NCBI GenBank assembly: GCA_965215545.1
Contig: OZ244066.1
Coordinates: 558,001 to 622,000, forward strand
Direction: 5' to 3'
Source of the DNA: MPNP01 sp965215545
GTDB taxonomy: Bacteria > Pseudomonadota > Alphaproteobacteria > Rhodobacterales > Rhodobacteraceae
DNA length: 64,000 nt
Shown here in pieces: positions 39,701 through 48,439 of the stretch. The number at the start of each line of letters is the position of its first letter. The stretch's first letter is position 1. The translations under genes were made by a program, and so were the position numbers. A model generated the notes under the pieces. The model was given only the letters and a program-made list of their open reading frames with translations, was not told the origin of the DNA and ran no database searches.

Positions 39701-42018
39701 TGAAACTCCGTCAGGATCTCGTTACGCAGGTCGGCAGTTCCATGATCCTCGTGGATGCCTTTCTTGAGACCTATGTGGAGTTTCGCAAGGGCCACCTGCC
39801 ACTGTCGGCCATTGTCGATACTGAAGCGATGGGCTTTGAGGACATCACCTGGGAAGCGGGTCGGAAACCCGGGGCCAAGACCTGCACCCTGCTCAATCAA
39901 CTCGACCGCCAGGCCAAGCGGTGCCTGGCAGTCAAGGAACAGTTCTCAGTGCGTCTGCTGGTGGCCAGTGACAGTGGCGACAAGGACCTGGAAGCCAGCA
40001 AGATCCTTTATTTCAATGAGTGCGACAGCCTCACCAACCAGTTCCGGAAACTCACGCTCAGCGCCAACCTGATCGATGTGGTCTGTGACCAGATCCGGGA
40101 TGTCAACAAGATCCTCGGACGCATCCGGGTCCAGACCCGGAAATTCGCCCAACGCATGAGCATTGATCCCGGCGAGATGGATGCCTTCATCGACAGCAAC
40201 CTGCATGACTCGGGACTCCGGGAACGCAGCGGGCGGCAAACCGGGACCGGCTGGTCACGGCTTGCCAGGGAGCTGGCCCTCATCGATGAGGTCAAACGGT
40301 TGCGCAAGGAAATCTCTGATGTGGGATTTGAAGCCGGCTTGACCTACCAGACTTTCCGGCAGCTGTTCCCGGTCGACTGGTTCACCATCAAGGGACTGAT
40401 CAAGCGTGAAAAACGGGACGCCCTGATCGGGAAATTGACCCAATTGCCCATGACCATGTGGGAAATCGCCTCCTGGAATGACAAGCTGGGCACTGACAAT
40501 GTCGGCCTGGCTGACAAGATCAATATCGAGGCGACCTACGAGAAGTTCAACCGGGCCGGCATCATCGCCGCTGTCGATGCCACGGACTGGCCCGGTGGCA
40601 AGGCCGGGATTCCCACCGATGGCAAGGAGGCCGGGCCGGGCCCGACCGAGGCGGAGTCCGAGACTGGTCCATCGATTGCGGTCATGGAGGAAGAAATCCG
40701 GGATCAGGTGATGAACATGCTCGGGACGATCAGCAACTCGGGCAGGAAACTCAAGGAAATCCAGATCAAGCGCATTGCCAAGGAAGCCGGCGAGATCACC
40801 CGGTTCACCAAGGTCCAGGAAGGCCGCTATATCCGACTCCGCAATGAGATCATCGAACAGGTCCAGCAGCTGCACCTGCACCGCCGGCGCACCGAAACCC
40901 TGATCAAGCAACTCGAGGCCGTCTCAGCGCATTTCCTGGAACTGCGCAATGAGCTGATGCGGCTTGCGGATCGGTGCCGGATCAACCGCAAGGATTTTCG
41001 GGATGCCTGGCTTGGCCACGAAATCGAGCCCAACTGGTACGACAAACGGGCCCTGCGTGGCCGGCGGGGCTGGAATGACCTGATCCACAACCACCGCGAC
41101 CGGGTCGAGGCGATCCGCAGCGAATACATTGCCTCCTGCAAGCATGTCGGACTGAAACTCGGCGGCGGCATTCCGCCCATGACCCATCTCCTGCAGCTCG
41201 GGCACCCCCTCACCGGCGCCCTGCGGGCCCCGCATGGCGATCTGGAGTTCAACAGCCTGATCGCTCGGCTCAAGAAGGGGGAACACGAGGCCAATCTGGC
41301 CAAGAATGAAATGATCGAGGCCAATCTGCGTCTGGTGATCTCGATTTCCAAGAAATACACCAACAAGGGCCTGCAGCTCCTCGACCTCATCCAGGAAGGC
41401 AACATCGGGCTGATGAAGGCTGTCGACAAGTTCGAGTACCGGCGTGGTTTCAAGTTCTCGACCTATGCCACCTGGTGGATCCGGCAGGCCATCACCCGCT
41501 CGATTGCCGACCAGGCCAAGACCATCCGGATCCCGGTCCACATGATCGAGACCATCAACAAACTCAACCGGACCTCCCGGCAGCTGCAGCTCGAGCTCAA
41601 GCGGGAACCCAATCCCGAAGAGCTCGCCGAAAAACTCGGCATGCCACTCGACAAGGTCCGCAAGGTCATGAAGATCGCCAAGGAACCCTCCAGTCTCCAG
41701 TCGCCGGTCGGTGACGAAGAGGACAGCCAGCTCGGTGATTTCATTGAGGACAAGCAGGCCATGCTGCCACTTGAGAGCGCCATCCAGAGCAGTCTCAAGG
41801 AAACAACCTGCCGGGTCCTTGCCACCCTGACACCCCGTGAAGAACGGGTCCTGCGCTTGCGGTTCGGCATCGGTGTGCCTTCGGAAAACACCCTTGAGGA
41901 GGTCGGACGCGAATTCCAGGTCACCCGCGAACGGATCCGCCAGATCGAGGCCAAGGCCCTTCGCAAGCTCAAGAACCCCAGCCGGGGCCGCAATCTCCGC
42001 ACCTATCTGGAGGAATGA
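36778..42018 (+). CDS. rpoD: giant primary sigma factor RpoD, 1746 residues
   Basis: The gene is a single open frame with every sigma-70 region. Region 1.1-like residues are 1-60; region 1.2 is at about 487-525 (DPVRMYFHEMSHVDLLSREG); region 2 at about 1500-1575 (LRLVISISKKYTNKGLQLLD, YATWWIRQAITRSIADQA); region 3 to about 1660; region 4 at 1675-1746 (VTRERIRQIEAKALRKL). Ordinary RpoD has roughly 600-700 residues. The excess lies between regions 1.1 and 1.2 (about 60-486) and in the non-conserved region (about 525-1500). A helix with D/E..L.D.I..E appears five times (near 98-147, 523-562, 758-792, 981-1019, 1215-1257). Each is followed by a G..W..L segment (302-345, 697-741, 933-962, 1155-1197, 1429-1472). 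This looks like tandem duplication of the non-conserved domain. Core functional residues are intact, so it should work as the housekeeping sigma. Confidence 0.95.
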   Translation: MEETSLTEVTLRELFLKAKSQGCIDEAELTSQLQAINYDAGQIGNIKDRLQENGVSILAGGASVAVSAGSSGAGDSQYDGTDPYDLPEDYSLETEKALSRVIDDWSGSIYQALFQIPQASTTLIDWHERSQCGDIPLDAFIDTLAEVQKRPGKIASSKNGVRSHSSMTHMLQDTRGKLSDRERQALERVLTRIARIHEEYRGLHDRRLEYLAGRADRYTKAQARRYLRVRDELHETAMKIAVSRTVVADQIKDVTTRVAEIQAVETRWLELAARAGISTGDFRAAWHGKELVPDWLAHRAGNGSTQWQKLARLAGNEATELAAKMETVCQQTGLDPDEFRQLAAKATTAHTQLEAARAELRDYFQPVLEAIIAEKKEIHPRESGINAKAREALSLAIDSYHHDQEDFFDFAQQFLRNVIGMPSTSIYADDAEWDYDSTHLYSEDGEEIVDDGELALDRDRSDEALEGKETDRGEIVEYASGTTALDRSTDPVRMYFHEMSHVDLLSREGEIAIAKRIEAGEKEIIAALCTSPLTYKAIAVWYQEILDGEASLRDVIDLEATYHSFRKPRVLDMEKVVGSEVINRIAQIAEQVDQHMPRDRSLLKLELARIQKNQSALLESEIHHRAAIRALCDSFALHENQNSMLIQRVSQVHNRYVKIDAALNQIANREKVGSESLRRILYQSAENPDWLKQLGKQGGTFWAQLNLKLRNDLPVLIRKMRECIRQTSLTTSELEMLATQVTGYRKALQGRARMESEMHHHDMFLYDVEDWFAGIESGALALDSVINLSTSRLGQDRSGDSATPALHCVQAYRRQFRQFRQRHTARLDYVCGKNDRFTVTQQRRLDSDKSELLEILAPIVFKRHRVEASAAKLVANWQRWQELESRLAATARSHKISRSDFFNAVASNCRKSQWRTVIKGKKVAAWQTIDCRKGGTFATLIADMQAFVTDLKSDPESFRKGISAKLINQANQDPLKLRQDLVTQVGSSMILVDAFLETYVEFRKGHLPLSAIVDTEAMGFEDITWEAGRKPGAKTCTLLNQLDRQAKRCLAVKEQFSVRLLVASDSGDKDLEASKILYFNECDSLTNQFRKLTLSANLIDVVCDQIRDVNKILGRIRVQTRKFAQRMSIDPGEMDAFIDSNLHDSGLRERSGRQTGTGWSRLARELALIDEVKRLRKEISDVGFEAGLTYQTFRQLFPVDWFTIKGLIKREKRDALIGKLTQLPMTMWEIASWNDKLGTDNVGLADKINIEATYEKFNRAGIIAAVDATDWPGGKAGIPTDGKEAGPGPTEAESETGPSIAVMEEEIRDQVMNMLGTISNSGRKLKEIQIKRIAKEAGEITRFTKVQEGRYIRLRNEIIEQVQQLHLHRRRTETLIKQLEAVSAHFLELRNELMRLADRCRINRKDFRDAWLGHEIEPNWYDKRALRGRRGWNDLIHNHRDRVEAIRSEYIASCKHVGLKLGGGIPPMTHLLQLGHPLTGALRAPHGDLEFNSLIARLKKGEHEANLAKNEMIEANLRLVISISKKYTNKGLQLLDLIQEGNIGLMKAVDKFEYRRGFKFSTYATWWIRQAITRSIADQAKTIRIPVHMIETINKLNRTSRQLQLELKREPNPEELAEKLGMPLDKVRKVMKIAKEPSSLQSPVGDEEDSQLGDFIEDKQAMLPLESAIQSSLKETTCRVLATLTPREERVLRLRFGIGVPSENTLEEVGREFQVTRERIRQIEAKALRKLKNPSRGRNLRTYLEE

Positions 42019-42073
42019 CCATGCCTCCACGCCAGACCCGGTTGCTCCGGCAACCGTTCCCGGGGTCGCCCTG

Positions 42074-42556
42074 ATGCGCTGTCCCTTCTGCAGCGGACCG
42101 GAATCGCAGGTCAAGGACACCCGGCCGATCGAGGAGAACGCTGTCATCCGCCGCCGCCGCTCCTGCCTGACCTGCGGGGGACGTTTTACCACCTATGAAC
42201 GAATGCAGGTCGGTATCCTCACCGTGATCAAGTCCGATGGCCGCCGCCAGAGTTTCGATCGCGAGAAGCTCAAGAAGTCGATTGTCGTGGCCCTGCACAA
42301 GCGCAGCATCGGCGGTGAACGGATCAACCAGATCGTCACCGGTCTCATCCGCCGTCTCGAGGAGGGCGGTGAGACGGAGGTCCCGTCGGAACGGATCGGG
42401 CGCTATGCCATGGAGTCCCTCGAGGTCATCGACACCGTTGCCTATGTCCGCTTCGCAAGCGTCTACAAGAACTTCCAGATGGTCGATGACTTCGAATCCT
42501 TTGTCTCGGAAATCCGACCCAGCAGCGAGGCCGACGATGGAGTTGACGAACAGTGA
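42074..42556 (+). CDS. nrdR: transcriptional repressor NrdR
   Basis: A 160-residue protein starting MRCPFCSGPESQVKDTRP, with the four-cysteine zinc ribbon completed by CLTCGGRFTTYE, then the ATP-cone domain (VIKSDGRRQSFDREKLKKSI). NrdR represses ribonucleotide reductase genes when dATP/ATP bind the cone. The start at 42074 places the ribbon at the N-terminus as in all family members. It leads into the riboflavin genes; ribD begins inside its 3' end. Confidence 0.95.
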   Translation: MRCPFCSGPESQVKDTRPIEENAVIRRRRSCLTCGGRFTTYERMQVGILTVIKSDGRRQSFDREKLKKSIVVALHKRSIGGERINQIVTGLIRRLEEGGETEVPSERIGRYAMESLEVIDTVAYVRFASVYKNFQMVDDFESFVSEIRPSSEADDGVDEQ

Positions 42557-43634
42557 CGTGCGCTACATGGACCACGCCCTTGCCCTCGGTCGCCGCCAGC
42601 GTGGACAAACCTGGCCCAATCCAGCCGTCGGCTGTGTCCTGGTCAGCAATGACACCATCGTCGGCCGGGGCTGGACTGCCAGCGGTGGCCGCCCCCATGC
42701 CGAAGCCCAGGCTCTGATCGCCGCTGGCGACCGCGCCCGGGGTGCCACCGCCTACATCACCCTTGAACCCTGCGCCCACCAAGGCCAGACACCCCCCTGC
42801 GCCGAAGCCCTGATCGAAGCCGGCATCGCCCGGGTGATCACAGCCATGGATGATCCCGACCCGCGGGTCGCCGGGGCCGGTCATGCCCTGCTTGCCGCCG
42901 CCGGCATCTCTGTCACACGATCCTGTCTTGCCCAACAGGCCAGCACCGAACACCATGGTTACCTGACCCGTTGCCGAACCGGTCGCCCTGCCCTCACCCT
43001 CAAACTTGCCCTCTCCTTCGATGGCAAGGCTGCCCTGCATGCCGGCACGCCGACATCCATCACCGGCTCCGCCACCCAGCGCTTCTGCCATCGCCTGCGC
43101 TCGGACCACGATGCCATCCTCGTTGGCCGGGGCACCGTGATCGCCGACAACCCCCGACTCACCTGCCGCCTGCCCGGCATCGTGGACCAGCCGATCCGGA
43201 TCATTCTTGATTCACGCCTGCAGCTGAACCCGGACTGTGCTCTTCTTTCCACTGCTGCCGACCACCCGGTCTGGATCTGTCATGGTCCGGATGCCTTCCC
43301 GGTTCCCGACCGACCGGGTCTGACCCCCATTGCCTGCCAGCCGGATGCCAACGGCCGGATCGATTGTGCAGACGCCCTTGCCCGGCTCGGCGACCGGGGT
43401 CTGACCCACGTCTTTTGCGAAGGCGGACCCCGACTCGCCGCATCCCTCCTTGCGGCCGATCTCGTCGATACAGTCTATGGCTTCATCGCCGGGACCATCT
43501 TTGGCAGCACGGGCCTGCCCGCCATCGGCATCCTGCCCGCCCCCCGGGGATTCACGTTGCATTCGGTCGAACGCTGCGGAAATGACAGCATCTGCTGCTG
43601 GAAGCGAGGTTCGGAGGGTCCAGGGTGCGCATAA
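42537..43634 (+). CDS. ribD: bifunctional riboflavin deaminase/reductase RibD
   Basis: The N-terminal deaminase domain has the zinc and catalytic residues in GRPHAEAQAL and PCAHQGQTPPCAEAL. The C-terminal reductase domain has LKLALSFDGKAA and FCEGGPRLAASL. It carries out the second and third steps after GTP ring opening. Length 365 residues. ATG 42537 overlaps the nrdR end by 20 bp and gives the usual short leader before YMDHALALGRR; ATG 42567 is a possible alternative. Confidence 0.93.
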   Translation: MELTNSDVRYMDHALALGRRQRGQTWPNPAVGCVLVSNDTIVGRGWTASGGRPHAEAQALIAAGDRARGATAYITLEPCAHQGQTPPCAEALIEAGIARVITAMDDPDPRVAGAGHALLAAAGISVTRSCLAQQASTEHHGYLTRCRTGRPALTLKLALSFDGKAALHAGTPTSITGSATQRFCHRLRSDHDAILVGRGTVIADNPRLTCRLPGIVDQPIRIILDSRLQLNPDCALLSTAADHPVWICHGPDAFPVPDRPGLTPIACQPDANGRIDCADALARLGDRGLTHVFCEGGPRLAASLLAADLVDTVYGFIAGTIFGSTGLPAIGILPAPRGFTLHSVERCGNDSICCWKRGSEGPGCA

Positions 43635-43705
43635 CAAGACCGGTTCCCCGCCATCACGCTCCGGTGCCCGGCAAGAGGGTTGCCGGGACAGAAGGTGCCT
43701 GAGCG

Positions 43706-44302
43706 ATGTTTACCGGCATGATCAGCGAGATCGGCACAGTTGCGTCGATCGACCGCACGGGCGACTGGACCATCCGCATTGCCACCGACTCCCTGCGCGA
43801 GGGCCTGCAAATTGGTGCCTCGGTCGCCTGTCATGGAATCTGCCTGACGGTTGTGGCCCTGAGCCCACCGGGCAAGGCCGGCTGGTTCGAAGTGCAGGCC
43901 TCCCGCCACACCGCCAGCATCACCAACATCGAGACCTGGCAGACCGGTGTCCCGATCAATCTCGAACGCGCCCTGCGGGTCGGTGATGAGCTCGGCGGGC
44001 ATATCGTCACCGGTCACATTGATGGGATGGCCCGCATCCGGTCCCGCACGGAGGCGGGCCAGTCTGTCCGCTTCCAGCTCGACTGCCCGGCCGGACTGGC
44101 CCGGTATCTCCCGGCCAAGGCCTCCGTCGCCCTCAACGGCGTGTCGCTGACCGTCACGGATGCCGATCTGGCCGAATTTGGGGTCAACATCATTCCCCAT
44201 ACGCTCAGGGCGACCAGTTTTGGCATCTGTGCGGCCGGCGACTCCCTCAATCTCGAGATCGATCCACTGGCCCGCTACGTCGAGAGGTTGCACAACCCAT
44301 GA
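43706..44302 (+). CDS. ribE: riboflavin synthase alpha chain
   Basis: A 198-residue protein begins MFTGMISEIGTV, the invariant start of riboflavin synthase. Two homologous lumazine-binding barrels follow (CHGICLTVV in the first, LNGVSLTVTDAD in the second) with GGHIVTGHIDG between them. It dismutates two 6,7-dimethyl-8-ribityllumazine molecules into riboflavin. Its stop overlaps the ribB start by 4 bp. Confidence 0.95.
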   Translation: MFTGMISEIGTVASIDRTGDWTIRIATDSLREGLQIGASVACHGICLTVVALSPPGKAGWFEVQASRHTASITNIETWQTGVPINLERALRVGDELGGHIVTGHIDGMARIRSRTEAGQSVRFQLDCPAGLARYLPAKASVALNGVSLTVTDADLAEFGVNIIPHTLRATSFGICAAGDSLNLEIDPLARYVERLHNP

Positions 44303-45426
44303 CCGGGGGGGATGCCACATTGGGTACCGTTGTGCCCATCGAGACACTGATCGAGGATGTCCGCAATGGCCGCATGGTCATTCTGGCTGATCATGAGGAT
44401 CGAGAAAATGAGGGTGACCTGATTATCCCGGCCCAGATGACCACCCCGGATATCATCAATTTCATGGCTACCCATGGCCGCGGCCTGATCTGTCTGGCCC
44501 TGACCGAAGCCCGCATCACGGCCCTCGGCCTGCAGCTGATGACGGCGGTCAACTCATCCCGCCACGAGACAGCCTTCACGGTCTCGATCGAGGCCCAGGA
44601 GGGGATCACGACAGGAATCTCCGCCCATGACCGGGCCCACACCGTCCAGGTCGCCATTGATCCGGCCACCACCGCCAGGGATATCGCCACGCCAGGCCAC
44701 ATCTTTCCCCTCCAGTCCCAGAATGGTGGCGTTCTCGTCCGCGCTGGCCACACCGAAGCCGGGATCGACCTGGCCCGGCTGGCCGGCCTCAATCCCTCGG
44801 CCGTCATCTGCGAGATCCTGAATGCCGATGGCACCATGGCCCGCATGCCGGATCTCCTGACCTTCTCGAACACCCATGGCATCCATGTCGGGACCATTGC
44901 GGATCTCATCGCCTATCGGTTGCAGCATGACCGGACCGTCGATTGCCGTCTGCGCACCCCCATCGAGTCCAGCTATGGGGGCACCTGGGATATGCACATC
45001 TTCCGCGATGCAATCCAGGCCGTCGATCACCTGGCCCTGACCAAGGGAACAATTGATGATGGCGAACCGGTCCTGGTCCGGGTCCACGCCACCAATGCCT
45101 TTGCCGACCTGCTTGGCTTCACCCAGCACCGGCAGCACCAGATCCGTGGCGCCATGGAGCAGATCGCCGCTGCCGGTCGGGGGGTTCTGGTCCTGATCCG
45201 CGACACATCTCCCGACCTTGATCCCGGCCTGCATGAATCGCCCCCCACGCTGCGCCAGTATGGTCTCGGGGCCCAGATCCTCAGCGGTCTCGGTGTACAA
45301 AGGATGATTCTGGTGACGAACTCCCCATCCCCCCGGATCATTGCCCTCGCGGGGCATGGGCTGACAATCGACGGCACAGTCCCCATCACGCAAGACGACC
45401 AATCCCATGTTGCGCACGGCCCGTGA
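44299..45426 (+). CDS. ribBA: DHBP synthase with degenerate GTP cyclohydrolase II domain
   Basis: The N-terminal half (about 1-215) is a complete 3,4-dihydroxy-2-butanone-4-phosphate synthase with DHEDRENEGDLI, HGRGLICLAL and GHTEAGIDLARLAG. The C-terminal half has the GTP cyclohydrolase II layout (LRQYGLGAQILSGLGVQRMILVTN), but the three zinc-binding cysteines expected after the E.L.G block are missing (VHATNAFADLLGFTQHRQHQ instead). The second activity is therefore probably lost, as in several alphaproteobacterial RibBA proteins, and a separate ribA must lie elsewhere. Overlaps ribE and ribH. Confidence 0.9.
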   Translation: MTGGDATLGTVVPIETLIEDVRNGRMVILADHEDRENEGDLIIPAQMTTPDIINFMATHGRGLICLALTEARITALGLQLMTAVNSSRHETAFTVSIEAQEGITTGISAHDRAHTVQVAIDPATTARDIATPGHIFPLQSQNGGVLVRAGHTEAGIDLARLAGLNPSAVICEILNADGTMARMPDLLTFSNTHGIHVGTIADLIAYRLQHDRTVDCRLRTPIESSYGGTWDMHIFRDAIQAVDHLALTKGTIDDGEPVLVRVHATNAFADLLGFTQHRQHQIRGAMEQIAAAGRGVLVLIRDTSPDLDPGLHESPPTLRQYGLGAQILSGLGVQRMILVTNSPSPRIIALAGHGLTIDGTVPITQDDQSHVAHGP

Positions 45427-45895
45427 AGATCTCGACCGGATCGACTGGTCGCCAATCATCCCCGCGAGGATTCTCATCATCGTGGCCGATTACAACACTG
45501 CCATCTCCGACATGCTGCTGACCGGCGCCGCCCGCCGCCTCGAATGGCGAATTGCCCCCCGGATCACCACCGCGCAGGTCTCGGGCGTCCTGGAGATCCC
45601 GCCCCTGATCCACCAGAGCCACACCATGCGGCCTCATGACGGGTATCTGGCGCTTGGCTGTGTCCTGCGCGGCGCCACCGCGCATTTCGATATCGTCGCC
45701 CGGGAGTCGGCCCGCGGCCTCACACTGCTTGGGCTCGATGGAGTCCTCATTGCCAATGGCATCCTCACCGCCGATACCAGCAACCACGCCCTCGAGCGGG
45801 CTGACCCGGACCAGGCCGACCGTGGCGGCGAGGCTGCTGATGCCCTTCTGCGACTGATGCTGGCCACCAGGTCACTGTCCCGGTCCGATGACTGA
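45407..45895 (+). CDS. ribH: 6,7-dimethyl-8-ribityllumazine synthase
   Basis: A 162-residue lumazine synthase. Conserved blocks are RILIIVADYN (substrate-binding Asn region), GALRR-like TGAARRLEW, LGCVLRGATAHFDIVARESA and GVLIANGILTADT. It condenses the ribD product with the ribB product. ATG 45407 lies inside the ribBA end (20-bp overlap), which suggests coupling; the stop overlaps nusB by 8 bp. Confidence 0.9.
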   Translation: MLRTAREDLDRIDWSPIIPARILIIVADYNTAISDMLLTGAARRLEWRIAPRITTAQVSGVLEIPPLIHQSHTMRPHDGYLALGCVLRGATAHFDIVARESARGLTLLGLDGVLIANGILTADTSNHALERADPDQADRGGEAADALLRLMLATRSLSRSDD

Positions 45896-46394
45896 TGCTG
45901 CCCCGATCGACGGGCCGGACCCCTTGCAACATCACACGGCCCGGGCCCGCCGCACTGCCCGGCTGAATGCCGTCCAGGCCCTCTACCAGATGGAGATCAG
46001 TGGCCAGGGTCTTGACTATGTCGTCGAGAACTTCACCCATCAGGGTTCCCTTGGCGAACCCGATAACCAGGAAACCCTCTGCGACCAGGTCCTCTTCCGC
46101 ACCCTCGTGGCCGCCGCTGTTGCCCACCAATCAACCACCGACACTCTCGCAGCTGCTGCCCTCCGCCAGGACTGGCCACTCGCCAGCCTCGACCCGACCC
46201 TCCGAGCCATCTTCCGGGTCGCCACCGCCGAACTCCATGATCGCCAGCGCCCACCCCGCATCGTCATCCGGGACTATCTTGACATCGCCAGCGCCTTCTT
46301 CCCCCAGGGCAAGGAAGTCGGTTTCGTCAATGGCATTCTCGACACTCTCGCCCACCACCTGCGCCCCGATGCCTTCAACCATGACCCCGCATGA
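45888..46394 (+). CDS. nusB: transcription antitermination factor NusB
   Basis: A helical protein of 168 residues with RRTARLNAVQALYQMEISG at the start and LRAIFRVATAEL, VIRDYLDIASAFF and KEVGFVNGILDTLAHHLR at the end, all typical of NusB. It binds BoxA RNA with NusE in rRNA antitermination. It ends the nrdR-rib cluster. The usual alphaproteobacterial follower thiL is absent. Confidence 0.93.
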   Translation: MTDAAPIDGPDPLQHHTARARRTARLNAVQALYQMEISGQGLDYVVENFTHQGSLGEPDNQETLCDQVLFRTLVAAAVAHQSTTDTLAAAALRQDWPLASLDPTLRAIFRVATAELHDRQRPPRIVIRDYLDIASAFFPQGKEVGFVNGILDTLAHHLRPDAFNHDPA

Positions 46395-46927
46395 CAACCG
46401 GGCAATCCGCCAGCCCATCGGCCGGAAGGTCTCGAAGATCACGTCACTGTTCAGGGTCCTGCCCCACCGCCAGACCCTGTCCGCCGGCAGGCTGTTTGAC
46501 ACCGTCTGTCGCATCGCCCATCCACCCACCAGCCAGGACGGCCAAAGCCGCGGCGACAGGCAGCCGGCAGGCATCCCGTGTCAGGACCCATCGACGATCG
46601 TGAGTCATTGGCCAACCCGAGCACCACCCTGACAGCAGCCCTTGCCGACCGCGATGCCGTGATTGCCGAGCACCGCACCACCGTCGCCGTCCAGGCCGCC
46701 CCATCGCCGAACCGGAGCGCCGCCTCGGACTCGACGGTGCGGGCAAAGCCACCGTCCGTCGCGCCAGCCAAAGAGCAACCGGATGCCGGGCGGCCCGCGG
46801 CGCCGTCCCGACCCCATCGCGGACCACGATCCTGATATCTGCACAATCTGTGGCGCGGGGGACCAATAATTGGGGGATTTCTCGTAGGCGGGGCAAGATG
46901 ATGTGGATTGGGGCGTGCCGGGGAGGC
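46395..46927. other. intergenic region before the SIR2/HEPN islet, no gene recognised
   Basis: About 530 bp with only low-complexity frames rich in Pro, Ala and Arg. The base composition becomes AT-richer after about 46850, marking the left edge of the next accessory islet. No direct repeat flanking the islet was found by eye. Confidence 0.4.
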
Positions 46928-48439
46928 TTACGGTGAGGTCTGGTCCGGAACAGCACGACGGCTCGTTATGAAAGCCTCAGGGTTGTCATTCCCGGCGTGC
47001 CCAGCGAACACTTCCAGGCAGTCAAGGAGACAGTGCCTTGCCAGCTGCTCACCAAGTGCTCGATCATGCGTCCAGTCACAACCCAGACGATCGCTGACAC
47101 CGTGGAGGAGGCGGCTGCGACCGGGATCGTCGTAGAGTTCATCAATCCTGTTTCTCAGAGCTTCATCGTAGCTGTCAGGAAGGCAGACCTCCACCAGCTC
47201 CCGAATCCCAATTTTCCTCCGCCCCTTTGTGAGGGCATCCAGTGAGGTCATGAAATTGGCCAGAGCCATTGGGTTGACCTTCTGCCGACATCCTGCATGA
47301 AACCACAGCAGGGCCTGATGCAGGGCTGCTGCCATTTTGGGGTGATCGGTAACGGCATAGTCAGACCCTTGGACAAACCAATCAATGGCATCACCAGCGG
47401 CCTTGAAAACCTGAGCATGGTCGCTGCAGTATTCTGACCATTTTTCCTTTGACATGAAACTGCCTATGCCGCCCTCGGAATATTCCCACACTGTCCGAAG
47501 GGCCCATTCCCTGCTCTGGGAACGTCGGGTCACCGAGGCCTGTTCATGGGGGATATCATCCCAGGTCAGACGCATGTCCCTGAGGGCTTTTGATGGCGTC
47601 GGGAAACCAAGGGAGATTGCTGTCAATGCCAGATGGGCGGCCATTAGGGCAATATTATGCCCCGCCTCCGCCCCCATTGGCCGCTTGACAGTGACACTGC
47701 AGACAAAGTCCGCCCCACCCACGGTTCTAGCAATCCTCCCGGCAGACCCGGTGAGGTTTGCGTCTCCTGATTGCCCGTTCTGCCAATGATCCCTGAGGAC
47801 CGTGGCATCGTCCAAATCCAAGCGGCCTGCCTCTGCAGTCTGACCAACCCAGTCCAGTCGCGGTTCAAAGGCGACCGGTCCGATTGCCGGCAAGCCAGGG
47901 AAGTCGGAAAGATTGGAGAGATGGCAACCGAACAGGTGGGTTCGGGGGCCAGTGGCGGCCTTCTCTTCACTCTCGATACTGGCTAACAAAGTTTGATAGA
48001 ATGTATCGGACGGGATTGTTTTGACGTTATCGGTTGTTGCTACAACATCAGCGAAACAGTGGAAAACGATTTCAGTCCATTCCTTGTTTTTGAATGCTGT
48101 CTGCCGTTCCTCATTCATCTCTGCGTAAAGAGTTGCGGCAATTTGGGACAACAGTTTTTGACCGTCCGGGCCGATATAAACCGGTGCGTCGGTGTTTAGC
48201 CTCAGCCTGTAAATGTCCCTGAAACGCAGAAGCGTCCAGTCTCCGAACCGGCCATCCTGCTTGACCCCGACCTCAACCCTTCCACTTGGAAATGGCTTTA
48301 TAAGAGATTTCAAGTCCTTGAGTTCATCAAGCACGGCAGGAGCGGCCATTAGGTGGAATCCTTGTGCAGATTCGGGATAAGGAACACCACTCCCCATTTT
48401 GCCCGGGAATACAAGAAAAACCATAGAGCCGACTTGCAT
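46928..48439 (-). CDS. 503-residue protein with C-terminal HEPN-type motif
   Basis: No family is recognised for the first 350 residues. The C-terminal helical part contains DDPGRSRLLHGVSDRLG, where R-x4-H fits the catalytic motif of HEPN ribonucleases and the setting resembles ApeA-type HEPN domains. The start ATG 48439 shares the CATG tetranucleotide with the divergent SIR2-like gene. ATG 48424 (MVFLVFPGKMG) is an alternative start. The paired arrangement and AT-richer composition suggest a defence or toxin role: a possible RNase partnered with an NAD-binding protein. The HEPN call rests on one motif and helical context only. Confidence 0.55.
   Translation of the reverse strand: MQVGSMVFLVFPGKMGSGVPYPESAQGFHLMAAPAVLDELKDLKSLIKPFPSGRVEVGVKQDGRFGDWTLLRFRDIYRLRLNTDAPVYIGPDGQKLLSQIAATLYAEMNEERQTAFKNKEWTEIVFHCFADVVATTDNVKTIPSDTFYQTLLASIESEEKAATGPRTHLFGCHLSNLSDFPGLPAIGPVAFEPRLDWVGQTAEAGRLDLDDATVLRDHWQNGQSGDANLTGSAGRIARTVGGADFVCSVTVKRPMGAEAGHNIALMAAHLALTAISLGFPTPSKALRDMRLTWDDIPHEQASVTRRSQSREWALRTVWEYSEGGIGSFMSKEKWSEYCSDHAQVFKAAGDAIDWFVQGSDYAVTDHPKMAAALHQALLWFHAGCRQKVNPMALANFMTSLDALTKGRRKIGIRELVEVCLPDSYDEALRNRIDELYDDPGRSRLLHGVSDRLGCDWTHDRALGEQLARHCLLDCLEVFAGHAGNDNPEAFITSRRAVPDQTSP

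Noticed and set aside
40924..42192. 422-codon frame on the reverse strand
   Set aside because: Antisense to regions 2-4 of RpoD, which are conserved in the forward strand.
44554..45480. 308-codon frame on the reverse strand
   Set aside because: Antisense to ribBA; Gly- and Asp-rich without a family.
46578..46835. 85-codon frame after nusB
   Set aside because: Low-complexity Ala/Pro/Arg sequence, no ribosome site, no similarity recognised.
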